This document shows, piece by piece, positions 25,212 to 33,844 of a stretch of 64,000 nt of DNA (the first letter of the stretch is position 1; the number at the start of each line of letters is the position of its first letter). The stretch lies in assembly GCF_009765215.1 (NCBI RefSeq), contig NZ_VLNV01000005.1, forward strand, positions 62,001-126,000, in the 5' to 3' direction. Source of the stretch: Lysobacter prati. GTDB taxonomy: Bacteria; Pseudomonadota; Gammaproteobacteria; Xanthomonadales; Xanthomonadaceae. The notes beneath the pieces are model-generated. The model was not told where the DNA came from, ran no database searches, and worked only from the letters and a program-made list of their open reading frames with translations. The position numbers and the translations under genes are program-made.

Positions 25212-26648
25212 TCACCCGGTCAACTGTTCGAGGATCGCCCGGACCCGATCGAGTGCCGGGTCGATGTCCTCGGCCTCTATTGCACCGAAACCCACGAGCA
25301 ACCCCGAGCTCTCGCCGGGGAGCCGGTAACAGTCATCCAACGGATACAGGCCCACTTCCGCCCGTCGCGCCAGATGGCACAGCTGCGTTGCCGGCAATGG
25401 ATCGCGAAACATCACGGCCAGGTGGAAGCCGGCAATGGCCGGGAGTGGCTCCAGCCACGGCGACAGATCGCCCAGCAGGCGCGCCAGAAGGCGCTCCCTG
25501 CGTTGACTGAATACGTCGTGGCAACGCCGGATGTGCTTGAGCAAGTGCCCGTCGGCCAGGAAACGCGCCAGCGCCCACTGCATCATCGTGGGGGTGTGCA
25601 AGTCGCAAAGATGCTTGGCGTTGACCAGGGTTGAACGCAACGACGGCGGTGCGATGGCATAGCCGATCCGCAGGTCGGGCGAGAGCGACTTCGAGAACGT
25701 CCCGATGTATGCCACCAGGCCCCACTGATCCAGCGTCTTCAAGGGTTCGAGCGCTTGCCCCTCGTATCGGAACTCGCTGTCGTAATCGTCCTCGACCACG
25801 ATTGCACCCAGCTCGTGGGCTCGCGCGAGCAACGCGTGGCGCCGGGCCACGCTCATCGGCATGCCAAGAGGAAACTGGTGCGTCGGCGTGGTGTAGATCA
25901 GACGCGCCCCGTCCGGGATACCGTCGACACACAGTCCTTCCTCATCGACCCGCACCGGCACCACATCGGCCCCCTGCGCTTCCAGCAACATGCGCGCAAG
26001 CGGATAACCCGGCTCTTCCATCGCCACGATGCAGCCCGGTTCGACCAGGACGCGTGCGACCAGGTCCAGCGCCTGCTGTGCGCCACTGGTGATCACCAGA
26101 TCATCTGCGCGACAGTTCACGCCGCGGCTGAATCCAATATGCCGACTGACCGCCTCTCGCAGTTCGAGCAACCCTTCCGGCTCGGCGTAGTACCCGCGTT
26201 GCACGGACGTGCGTCGCAGGCCATGAAGCGCGCACTGGCGCCATTCCACCTCGGGAAACAGCTCCCGCGACACAGCCCCGGTGATGAATTCGTAGCGCAG
26301 GCGTGCGTCTGGCAGCGGATGACGAAGCGGCGTTTCCAATCCCTGCCACAGCCGGGCAATCCTGCGTCCGGCCAGGTCTTGCTGGCCGACCGGATGCGCC
26401 TGATGGGATACGCGCGAGGCGACGAAGGTACCGGCCCCGGCCTGGGTGACGGCAAGGCGATCGAGCGTCAGCTTCGCATAGGCCTGTGCCACGGTCTTGC
26501 GGGAAACGCCAAGCTGGTCGGCCAGCAGACGCGACGGAGGCAACTGTTGCCCGGCTGCCAGTCGGCCGGAGCGGATGGCATCGCGCAACTGACGATGGAT
26601 CTGCTCAGCGAGCCCGCGAGCACCTTCGATGACGACGTGAAGTTCCAT
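25212..26648 (-). CDS. MocR-type regulator (GntR HTH fused to aminotransferase)
   Basis: 478-residue transcription factor. Residues 10-75 form a GntR winged helix (LAEQIHRQLRDAIRSGRLA, LPPSRLLADQLGVSRKTVAQAY); the rest is a class I aminotransferase fold with the PLP lysine in IGTFSKSLSPDLRIGY and DDYDSEFRY carrying the ring-binding Asp. MocR proteins bind PLP with an amino acid or use it as a signal to regulate vitamin B6, GABA or amino-acid genes. The likely target is nearby, but neither the CREST gene nor the TIGR03118 gene is an obvious one. Family call is firm; the ligand is unknown. Confidence 0.93.
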   Translation of the reverse strand: MELHVVIEGARGLAEQIHRQLRDAIRSGRLAAGQQLPPSRLLADQLGVSRKTVAQAYAKLTLDRLAVTQAGAGTFVASRVSHQAHPVGQQDLAGRRIARLWQGLETPLRHPLPDARLRYEFITGAVSRELFPEVEWRQCALHGLRRTSVQRGYYAEPEGLLELREAVSRHIGFSRGVNCRADDLVITSGAQQALDLVARVLVEPGCIVAMEEPGYPLARMLLEAQGADVVPVRVDEEGLCVDGIPDGARLIYTTPTHQFPLGMPMSVARRHALLARAHELGAIVVEDDYDSEFRYEGQALEPLKTLDQWGLVAYIGTFSKSLSPDLRIGYAIAPPSLRSTLVNAKHLCDLHTPTMMQWALARFLADGHLLKHIRRCHDVFSQRRERLLARLLGDLSPWLEPLPAIAGFHLAVMFRDPLPATQLCHLARRAEVGLYPLDDCYRLPGESSGLLVGFGAIEAEDIDPALDRVRAILEQLTG

Positions 26649-26766
26649 GGCCGACGCGATTATCGGACATCGCGCGTGAAACGGGATTCATCGTCGCACC
26701 TGCGCCACTCGCAAGCACCGTTGACCCGACGGTGCGGTCGGGGCAACGGTCCGATTCCCTCACAGC

Positions 26767-27849
26767 CTACGGAATCACATCCAGGCGACCATAGAGGCCG
26801 TGCTCCTCGTCATCCGGCCCGGAGGCGAAGAACAACGTGTTGACCGGCTGGTTTGCGATGCCATTGCCGAACTGCATGCCCCACAGGCCCTCGATCTGGA
26901 TCGGCCTGAAGTGGCTGTCGCGCAGCATTCCGAGCGGAAAACCGAATACAGGCTCGTATGCATTGATGCGACCGTCGCCGAAGTTACCGATCAGCAGTGC
27001 GTTGCTGAAAGACCCGAACGCAGCCGGTGCCAGAGCGATCCCCCACGGGGCATTGAGCGTCCCCCGCGATGCGATGCGGCGGATCAGCGTCCCGGTTGGC
27101 GTGTACACGTTCACGTAGCCCAAACCCGGTCCGACGACCTCGTCGGTCATGCTGGCGTCCTGCTTGGCATAGGTCACATAGATGTTGCCGCCAATGGCCT
27201 GGATCCCGAACGGGGCGAATCCGCGCGGTATGCGCGGATCGGTGAAAGCGTCTGGCGGCAACGCAACCGGCTTGAACGTGCTGTCGAATACGTCGACGCG
27301 GGCGTGGAAGAAGTCGGTCGCATACAGCAGCTGGCCGGCGCCGCCCGCACTCAGGGCAAGACCCTTGTAGTTGGCGCCGGTGGCCGAGTTGTTGACCGCA
27401 CGGATCGCATGGGTGCCGTCGACATTGGGCGCCCAGCCGGCGATCACGCCCTGCTCGGTGGCGAACAGGAAGCGCGATGCCCCGGTCAGTCCGCCCTGGC
27501 TGACCTGAAAACCGTTGGAGGCGTTGAACACGATCCCGGTCGGCTCGCCGCCGTCGGCCGTGGTCGGCGACGGGATCTGGACGACGAGCGACTGCACATT
27601 TCCGTCGCCGTCATACAGCGTCGACACGTGCGCATCGGCGTCGGCCACCCAGACGAACCCGAACGGGTTGAATGCCACACCCCAGGAATTGACGAGGTTC
27701 GGGTCGGTGCGTTCGGCGGGAATGGTGCCGTCTGACACCAGGTTTCGCTGCGTATAACGAACGTCGGCAGCCTCTGCGGTGGGAGCGGTGGCAAAGCTGA
27801 CCACCAATGCCAACGCAAGTGGTGCACAGAGTGTGACTAGCGACTTCAT
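26767..27849 (-). CDS. TIGR03118 family exported protein
   Basis: 360-residue exported protein with a signal peptide (MKSLVTLCAPLALALVVSFA, cut near AEAA) and a beta-propeller-like mature region. It starts with YTQRNLVSDG and DPNLVNSWGVAFNPFGFVWV, and contains FATEQGVIAGWAP and NAPWGIALAPAAFGSFSNAL, all marks of the TIGR03118 family of uncharacterised secreted proteins. It may sit on the cell surface. The ATG is preceded by AGGAGTCCGG. No operon partner is evident. Confidence 0.88.
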   Translation of the reverse strand: MKSLVTLCAPLALALVVSFATAPTAEAADVRYTQRNLVSDGTIPAERTDPNLVNSWGVAFNPFGFVWVADADAHVSTLYDGDGNVQSLVVQIPSPTTADGGEPTGIVFNASNGFQVSQGGLTGASRFLFATEQGVIAGWAPNVDGTHAIRAVNNSATGANYKGLALSAGGAGQLLYATDFFHARVDVFDSTFKPVALPPDAFTDPRIPRGFAPFGIQAIGGNIYVTYAKQDASMTDEVVGPGLGYVNVYTPTGTLIRRIASRGTLNAPWGIALAPAAFGSFSNALLIGNFGDGRINAYEPVFGFPLGMLRDSHFRPIQIEGLWGMQFGNGIANQPVNTLFFASGPDDEEHGLYGRLDVIP

Positions 27850-28051
27850 GTCCGGACTCCTGTGAGTAATGGGAACTTCGCGGCAGTGCCGACATTCGTG
27901 GCACTCAGCACGCCGCAGGAGGTGGATTCCGGAAATGCCGGATCGGGTTCAAGCTCACGCCCCCGTAACGACCTGGCCCGGGCGGCGGGCCCACAATTGA
28001 ACCGAGCGCGCCGCCTGCGGTATTGACGACGTGCGAAGCAGAGGACACAGG

Positions 28052-28651
28052 GTGACAGCTGGGCCAGGCATGGGCGGCGATGCAACCCGCGGCGACACCC
28101 TTGTGGATGAGGTCGCCCTGATGGAGTGCGTGGCCGCCGAACAGATGGACGCTTTCGAGGCCCTGTATCGCCTTTACCACCCGCGACTGACGCGCTTCCT
28201 GATGGGCATGACCCATCGGCCCGCGTTGGTGGAGGAGATTCTCGACGACACCATGCTGGTGGTCTGGCGCCGGGCGCACACCTACGACCCCACGGCGAAG
28301 GTGTCCACCTGGATCTTCGGTATTGCCTACCGCCAGGCACTCAAGGCGTTGCGCCAGTGCGGCGATGTCGCCACCGCCGCGGAAGTTGGCGAAGCGGCGC
28401 TGCCGTCGGCGCAGCTTGCGCCCGACGTCGAACTGCACCAGCGCGACCTTCATGCGATGTTGGACCACGCGATGCGTGCCCTCTCCGCGGAGCAGCGCGC
28501 GGTGATCGAGCTGACGTACTACCTCGGCTACGCCTGCCGCGAGATCGCAACCATCATGGATTGCCCGGTCGACACGGTGAAGACGCGGATGTTCTATGCA
28601 CGGCGCCGCCTCAAGGCGCTGCTCGGCGCGAGTTGCGAGGAGGCCATGTGA
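28052..28651 (+). CDS. ECF (RpoE-like) RNA polymerase sigma factor
   Basis: About 199 residues with region 2 (FEALYRLYHPRLTRFLMGMT, VEEILDDTMLVVWRRAHTYD, KVSTWIFGIAYRQALKALR) and region 4 (LSAEQRAVIELTYYLGYACREIATIMDCPVDTVKTRMFYARRRL). It redirects RNA polymerase to a small regulon when its anti-sigma factor lets go. GTG 28052 is preferred (GAGGACACAGG upstream); ATG 28070 and 28121 are alternatives. Its stop overlaps the start of the anti-sigma gene (ATGTGA), and the S8 peptidase and porin genes follow; the four are likely a self-regulated unit. Confidence 0.92.
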   Translation: MTAGPGMGGDATRGDTLVDEVALMECVAAEQMDAFEALYRLYHPRLTRFLMGMTHRPALVEEILDDTMLVVWRRAHTYDPTAKVSTWIFGIAYRQALKALRQCGDVATAAEVGEAALPSAQLAPDVELHQRDLHAMLDHAMRALSAEQRAVIELTYYLGYACREIATIMDCPVDTVKTRMFYARRRLKALLGASCEEAM

Positions 28652-29328
28652 AAGTTCTCCGCTTCGAGCGTTCGGCGCACAGCGAAACCGAGCGACTGTT
28701 GCCCTGGTACGTCAACGAAACGCTGGACGATGTCGAGCAGGCACGCGTTGATCGCCACCTGGCGCAGTGTCCACGATGCCAGCGCGAGGTCGAGTTCCTT
28801 CGCGACCTGAAGTCGGCATGCGCCGATGCACCAGCGCAGGCCGACGCACCACGGCAGATCGACCCGACCGCCTCGTTCCATCGCCTGCGCGATCGCCTGC
28901 AGTCTCCTCGTGCGCAACCCCGGACGTCGCTCCTGGGTCGGACACGTGAAGCATGGACCGGCCTGCCGATATGGCTGCGCGGCGCAATGGCAGTGCCGTG
29001 TGCGTTGGCCCTGGGCTTGTTCGGGTTGGTGCTCTATCGCGGCGAGCCGCCTGCCATGTACCACACGCTTGGCGATACCCCAGCGCCGGGCGCAGTTGCT
29101 GGTGCCGATCTACGCCACCTGGTCGTGGTGTTCGATCCGCACATAGAGCACGCGCAGATGCAGCAGCTGCTGCGCGCAAGCCAGGCGCGGATCGTCGACG
29201 GGCCCAACGAATCAGGCGCCTACGTGCTGGCAGTGCCGGCGGCGCGCGAGGCGAGTGTGCGCGACGCGCTGCGCGCGGCCGCAGGCGTGACCATGGTCGA
29301 AAGCCTCGACCCGGTTGAGCGACGGTGA
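28648..29328 (+). CDS. Membrane anti-sigma factor with zinc finger and periplasmic propeptide-like domain
   Basis: 226 residues. The cytoplasmic part is a zinc-binding anti-sigma domain: LLPWYVNETLDDVEQARVD, then H-x3-C-x2-C in RHLAQCPRCQREVEF (about residues 33-40). One membrane helix (AMAVPCALALGLFGLVLY) is at about 110-128. The periplasmic part, from LRHLVVVFDPH to the C-terminus, reads like a subtilisin propeptide (inhibitor I9-like) fold: a strand, helix and the ending VRDALRAAAGVTMVESLDP. It presumably holds the upstream ECF factor at the membrane. GTG start overlaps the sigma stop, and its own stop overlaps the peptidase start, so all three are coupled. Confidence 0.85.
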   Translation: MKVLRFERSAHSETERLLPWYVNETLDDVEQARVDRHLAQCPRCQREVEFLRDLKSACADAPAQADAPRQIDPTASFHRLRDRLQSPRAQPRTSLLGRTREAWTGLPIWLRGAMAVPCALALGLFGLVLYRGEPPAMYHTLGDTPAPGAVAGADLRHLVVVFDPHIEHAQMQQLLRASQARIVDGPNESGAYVLAVPAAREASVRDALRAAAGVTMVESLDPVERR

Positions 29329-30617
29329 TGATGCGCGTGCTTCTTGCACGGTTGCTGACATGTCTGGTCGTCGCGACTGGCGCGATGGCCGCTCTGCCAT
29401 TGCGCGGCGAACCCGTCGGTAGCCAGATCGAGCAAGAGCCGCCCACCGACCGGCAGTTGCTGGTGATGCTTCGAGTCCCGCCGCCGCACCTGCGCCCCGA
29501 CGCCGACTACGTCGGCAACTACCGCAGCGCGCCGGGGCGTGAAGCACGCCGCCGGATCGCTCGCCAGATAGCGCAAGCCCATGGCCTTCGTCTGCTCGAC
29601 GATTGGCCGATGCCGGCGCTGGGCCTGGATTGCTTTGTCATGGAGGCGGGCAACCGGGCTGCGCGCGAGCGCGTGGTGCAGCAATTGGCCGAGGACCGTC
29701 GGGTTGAACTGGCGCAGCCCATGCAGGTTTTCCACGCGTTGGCGGACGGCGACCCATTGTCGGCCGCGCAGCCTGCAGTCACCGACTGGCATCTGCGCGA
29801 GCTGCATGCGCTCGCGACCGGACGAAACGTCACCGTCGCCGCGGTGGACACCGGCGTGGATGTCGGACACCCCGACCTGCAGGGCCGCAGGATCGTCACC
29901 CGCAACTTCGTCGATTCCGGCGCATTTGCCGCCGAGGCGCACGGAACCGAGGTCGTGGGGATCATCGGCGCACGCGGTAATGACGGCGTGGGCATCACCG
30001 GGGTCGCCCCGCAGGCACGTCTGCTGGCCCTGCGCAGCTGCTGGCCCAGCCCTGGTTCGTCCGGCGAGGTCGTGTGCAGCAGCTTCACCCTGGCCAAGGC
30101 GCTGCAGTTTGTCCTGCTGTCACATGTGCAGGTACTCAACCTCAGCTTGACCGGCCCCCGTGACCCGCTGCTCGCCCGCTTGCTGGATGCGGCACTTGGG
30201 CAAGGGGTCAGCGTGGTCGCCGCGGTGGATTCGCGCAGCCCCGATGGCGGTTTCCCCTCCTCGCATCACGACGTGATCGCGGTAGCTGGCGAAGAGGGTC
30301 GCCATCCGCCCCCCGGGGCAGTGCTGGCACCGGACCGGGGCATCCCGGCCACCACGGCAGGCGGCGGTTGGGACCTCGTTTCCGGCTCGTCGTACGCGGC
30401 CGCGCAGGTCAGCGGTCTGGTGGCCCTGCTGCGCGAACTGGCGCCGGGAGCGACGCCGGCCCAGCTGCGCGCTGCGCTCAGCCCGGCAGTTGAGCTAGGC
30501 TTGGCGCCGAGGCGGCCGGAATTGATCGATGCATGTGCCGCGGTTGTGCGCGTGACGCAGCGGTGCGCATGCGACTGCACCGCCGCAGCAGCAACGAGTT
30601 CGAGGCCGCGCCGCTGA
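29325..30617 (+). CDS. S8 (subtilisin-like) serine peptidase, exported, with altered oxyanion site
   Basis: 430-residue exported subtilase. A signal peptide at 1-27 is followed by a propeptide-like region (to about 140) ending RVELAQPMQVF. The catalytic domain shows Asp175 in AAVDTGVDVGHPD, His206 in AHGTEVVGIIGA and Ser356 in SGSSYAAAQVSG. The stretch that normally reads AAGN with the oxyanion-hole Asn is here VVAAVDSRSPDGG, so that Asn is missing. The protein may therefore be slow, self-limited, or a sensor or chaperone. A Cys-rich tail (RCACDC) follows. The start overlaps the anti-sigma stop. Regulated with the sigma operon. Confidence 0.87.
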   Translation: MMMRVLLARLLTCLVVATGAMAALPLRGEPVGSQIEQEPPTDRQLLVMLRVPPPHLRPDADYVGNYRSAPGREARRRIARQIAQAHGLRLLDDWPMPALGLDCFVMEAGNRAARERVVQQLAEDRRVELAQPMQVFHALADGDPLSAAQPAVTDWHLRELHALATGRNVTVAAVDTGVDVGHPDLQGRRIVTRNFVDSGAFAAEAHGTEVVGIIGARGNDGVGITGVAPQARLLALRSCWPSPGSSGEVVCSSFTLAKALQFVLLSHVQVLNLSLTGPRDPLLARLLDAALGQGVSVVAAVDSRSPDGGFPSSHHDVIAVAGEEGRHPPPGAVLAPDRGIPATTAGGGWDLVSGSSYAAAQVSGLVALLRELAPGATPAQLRAALSPAVELGLAPRRPELIDACAAVVRVTQRCACDCTAAAATSSRPRR

Positions 30618-30626
30618 GAAGCTGCC

Positions 30627-31316
30627 GTGCCGCGTGGCGCCATCGTATGGTTGGCATTGCTGTTGGCCACCGAATCCAGCGCCCAGGTGTCGGGTAGCGC
30701 TGCGTTCGTTTCCGACTACCGCTATCGCGGCATTTCCCTCAGCGACAACCGCCCTGCCGTGCAACTTGCGGTCGCCTACGACCATGCCGAAGGCATCTAC
30801 GCCGGCATCCTGGCATCCAGCGCGCGGCCCGACCCGGAAAACGGCAACGATGTGCAGCTATTGCCTTACCTCGGCTTCGCGCGACGTCTCGACAACGGGA
30901 TCAGCTGGGATATCGGTGTGGAGTACGCCGCGTTTCTCGACGCGTCCGGCTACGACTATCCCGAGATGCACATCGGCCTTGCTTCTGAACGCTTCAGCGC
31001 ACGCCTCCACTTCGCGCATCGCTATTTCGGTGGCGATTCGGATGCGGTCTATCTGGAACTCAACGGCAGCCATCCCGTCTCGGATCGGGTACGCCTTCTG
31101 GGGCATGTCGGCTGGCTGCACCTGGACACCACCGAGCAGTCGTTCCCGGGTCTGCAGGATCAGCATTTCGACCTGCGCGTCGGCGTTGGAGTCAACGTCG
31201 CCAGTTGCGATCTTCAGATCGCATGGGTGCAAAGCGATGGCGAAGAGGCACGTTACTTCCGTGCGCCGGAAGTGGACCATTCGACACTGATCCTGAGTCT
31301 GTCCCGATCATGGTGA
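30627..31316 (+). CDS. TorF-family putative porin (TIGR02001)
   Basis: Outer-membrane protein of 229 residues. A short signal peptide (LALLLATESSAQ) precedes SGSAAFVSDYRYRGISLSDN, the N-terminal signature of the TorF/TIGR02001 group, and YAGILASS, YDYPEMHIG and alternating beta strands to a final aromatic residue (LSLSRSW). It probably forms a 10-12 strand barrel; the solute is unknown. GTG start 9 bp after the S8 peptidase stop places it in the same transcript as the sigma operon, which suggests that the regulon concerns the outer membrane. Confidence 0.85.
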   Translation: MPRGAIVWLALLLATESSAQVSGSAAFVSDYRYRGISLSDNRPAVQLAVAYDHAEGIYAGILASSARPDPENGNDVQLLPYLGFARRLDNGISWDIGVEYAAFLDASGYDYPEMHIGLASERFSARLHFAHRYFGGDSDAVYLELNGSHPVSDRVRLLGHVGWLHLDTTEQSFPGLQDQHFDLRVGVGVNVASCDLQIAWVQSDGEEARYFRAPEVDHSTLILSLSRSW

Positions 31317-31430
31317 AGCCGCAGCCCGGTCTTCCGTCCGCCCTGTTCGAAACCCCCGCCAACCTGACATCGGGCGGTGTAAGGTCGCGATATTGGCGGT
31401 GCATACCGCCGCACCTTTGACGGTCTTGCC

Positions 31431-31883
31431 ATGACTCCCAATCCCGAATACATCACCGCCATCCAGGACAGCGTGCACGCAGCGCCGTATCCCCACCTCA
31501 TCGGGATGACGATCGCCGCGCTCGAATTCGACAGCTGCCGGATCGAGCTCGCGCTGGATGAGCGCCACATGCAGCCGTTCGGGATCGTGCATGGAGGCGT
31601 ACTGGCCACGCTGATCGATACCGCGACGTTCTGGGCCGGATTCATGCGCCTGCCGGAGGATGCCGGCCTCGTCAACGTCGACCTCAAGCTCAACTACCTC
31701 AAGGCGGTAGCGGGTGGCTACCTGCGCGCCGAGGGACGCTGCCTGCGCGCAGGCCGGCAGATCAGTTACGCCGAGGCCAGCGTGTTCGACACGGCGGGCG
31801 AACTCGTTGCGCACGGCACCTCGACGCTGATGGCCCTGCCCGGCAAAGGCCTGAAGCTCGGCGTGGCGAAGTTCTTGCCGTAG
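31431..31883 (+). CDS. PaaI-type hotdog thioesterase
   Basis: 150-residue hotdog-fold protein. The segment QPFGIVHGGVLATLIDTATFWAG carries the HGG motif and active Asp of the PaaI group; NVDLKLNYLKAV and GRQISYAEASVFDTAGELVAHGTST complete the fold. It hydrolyses acyl-CoA, often of aromatic acids. It stands alone with its own upstream gap, converging on the FAD oxidoreductase gene 34 bp away. Substrate unknown. Confidence 0.9.
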   Translation: MTPNPEYITAIQDSVHAAPYPHLIGMTIAALEFDSCRIELALDERHMQPFGIVHGGVLATLIDTATFWAGFMRLPEDAGLVNVDLKLNYLKAVAGGYLRAEGRCLRAGRQISYAEASVFDTAGELVAHGTSTLMALPGKGLKLGVAKFLP

Positions 31884-31917
31884 GCGATGGCGTTCGGCCG
31901 CATCTGGACTGCCAACG

Positions 31918-33603
31918 CTACGCGGCGCGCGTGGTGCGGGAGACGATATCGAGCGCGACCGCTTCGGCTGTGCGGATGCCATCCACGCCTGCCGACAGAA
32001 TGCCGCCCGCGTACCCAGCGCCTTCGCCCGCCGGAAACAGGCCGCGCGTGTTCAGGCTGTGGCCGTCCTCGCCACGCGTGATCCGCACCGGCGAGGACGT
32101 GCGGGTTTCCACGCCGGTCAGTATCGCGTCGTGCATTGCAAAGCCGCGGATCTGCTTCTCGAATGCCGGCAGCGCCTCGCGGATCGCCTCGATCGCGTAC
32201 TCGGGCAACGATGGCGCGAGATCGCCCAGGCGCACTCCGGGCTTGTACGAGGGCTGCACCGTGCCGAACTCACTCGACGCTTTGCCCTTCAGGAAATCGC
32301 CCACCAACTGCCCCGGCGCTTCGTACTCTCCGCCGCCGAGCTCGAACGCCCGCGCCTCCCAGTGCCGCTGCAGCTCGATGCCGGCGAGCGGGCCTTCGCC
32401 GTAGCTCGCGTAATCTTCCGGGGTGATGCCACAGACGATCGCCGCATTCGCGTTGCGCTCATTGCGCGAGTACTGGCTCATGCCGTTGGTGACCACGCGC
32501 CCCGGCTCGCTGGCCGCGGCGACGACGGTGCCGCCCGGGCACATGCAGAAGCTGTACACCGAGCGGCCGTTCCGGCAATGGTGCACGAGCTTGTAGTCGG
32601 CCGCCCCGAGCAGCGGATGACCGGCCTGCGCGCCGAAGCGGGCGGTATCGATGAGTGATTGTGGATGCTCGATGCGGAAGCCGACTGAAAATGGCTTGGC
32701 TTCGACGAAAACTCCGCGCGCATGCAGCATCGCGAACGTGTCGCGTGCGCTGTGGCCCAGCGCCAGTACGACGTGATCGGCGCGCAATTGCCCGCCGTCC
32801 TGGAGTGTCACGCCGCGCACGTGGCGCGTACCGGCGCTGTCGGTCTCGACCAGCAGGTCGTCGACGCGCTGGCTGAATCGGATTTCGCCGCCCAGCGATT
32901 CGATCGTCGCACGCATCTCCTCCACCATGGACACCAGGCGGAACGTGCCGATGTGCGGCTTGCTGACGTAGGCAATCTCCTCCGGCGCGCCAGCGGTGAC
33001 GAACTCGTCGATGACCTTGCGCCCATAGTGCTTCGGGTCGCTGATCTGGCTCCAGAGCTTGCCGTCGGAGAACGTGCCCGCACCGCCTTCGCCGAACTGC
33101 ACGTTGGATTCGGGGTTCAGCACCTTCTTGCGCCACAGGCCCCAAGTGTCCTTGGTGCGCTCGCGCACGGCCTTGCCGCGCTCGAGGACGATTGGCCGGA
33201 AGCCCATCTGCGCGAGCACGAGGGCCGCGAACAGGCCGCACGGCCCCATGCCGATGACGAGTGGCCGCAGTGGAAGGCTCTCCGGCGCGCGCGCCACGAA
33301 CTTGTAGCTCGTGTCCGGCGTGTGCATCACCTTGCTTCTGTCGCCGGTGCGCGCGGACTGCGCGGTTTCGGCCTCCAGCTGCAGCCGCCGGAGGATCTCG
33401 GCTTCGCGCGGGGTGTCCACGTCGACCGAATAGATCAGCACGATCGCGCCGCGCCGGCGCGCGTCATAGCTGCGCTTGGCGACGGTGTAGCCGACCAGCT
33501 CGTCGGCGGCGATGCCCAGCCGCGCCAGGATCGCTTCGCGCAGCGCCGGCTCGGAGTGGTCCAGGGGCAGGTTGAGGTCGGTCAGTCTAAGCATGCGGTG
33601 CAT
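31918..33603 (-). CDS. FAD-dependent oxidoreductase (COG2509 type)
   Basis: 561-residue soluble flavoprotein. An N-terminal domain of about 100 residues (LRLTDLNLPLDHSE) precedes the FAD-binding motif LVIGMGPCGLFAALVLAQMG with the GxGPxG turn, then GKLWSQISDP, HVVLALGHSARDTF, FCMCPGGTVVAAASEPG and the C-terminal FAD contact LFPAGEGAGYAGGI. This is the layout of the NAD(P)/FAD-dependent dehydrogenases of COG2509, a conserved bacterial family of unknown substrate. Convergent with the thioesterase. An ATG three codons later is an alternative start. Confidence 0.92.
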   Translation of the reverse strand: MHRMLRLTDLNLPLDHSEPALREAILARLGIAADELVGYTVAKRSYDARRRGAIVLIYSVDVDTPREAEILRRLQLEAETAQSARTGDRSKVMHTPDTSYKFVARAPESLPLRPLVIGMGPCGLFAALVLAQMGFRPIVLERGKAVRERTKDTWGLWRKKVLNPESNVQFGEGGAGTFSDGKLWSQISDPKHYGRKVIDEFVTAGAPEEIAYVSKPHIGTFRLVSMVEEMRATIESLGGEIRFSQRVDDLLVETDSAGTRHVRGVTLQDGGQLRADHVVLALGHSARDTFAMLHARGVFVEAKPFSVGFRIEHPQSLIDTARFGAQAGHPLLGAADYKLVHHCRNGRSVYSFCMCPGGTVVAAASEPGRVVTNGMSQYSRNERNANAAIVCGITPEDYASYGEGPLAGIELQRHWEARAFELGGGEYEAPGQLVGDFLKGKASSEFGTVQPSYKPGVRLGDLAPSLPEYAIEAIREALPAFEKQIRGFAMHDAILTGVETRTSSPVRITRGEDGHSLNTRGLFPAGEGAGYAGGILSAGVDGIRTAEAVALDIVSRTTRAA

Positions 33604-33844
33604 CCGATGGCGCAGGGATCATCGCCGTCATTCAGGGGCTGGGGTACGCGCAAACGGCGCGGTGATGCACCCGATTTCCAGGGATGATCGCGCACGTACC
33701 AGGTAATCGGGCCAGTTTAGGCCGGGAGGCAAGATGCCGCCATGGCCGGCTGGCGCCACTGACGCTGGCTGGACGAGGCTCCCCGGAGCTGGTAGTTCTG
33801 CGCCAAGGACAGTCCTGGCCACTGATGCTCTCCTCTCCTGCGCT

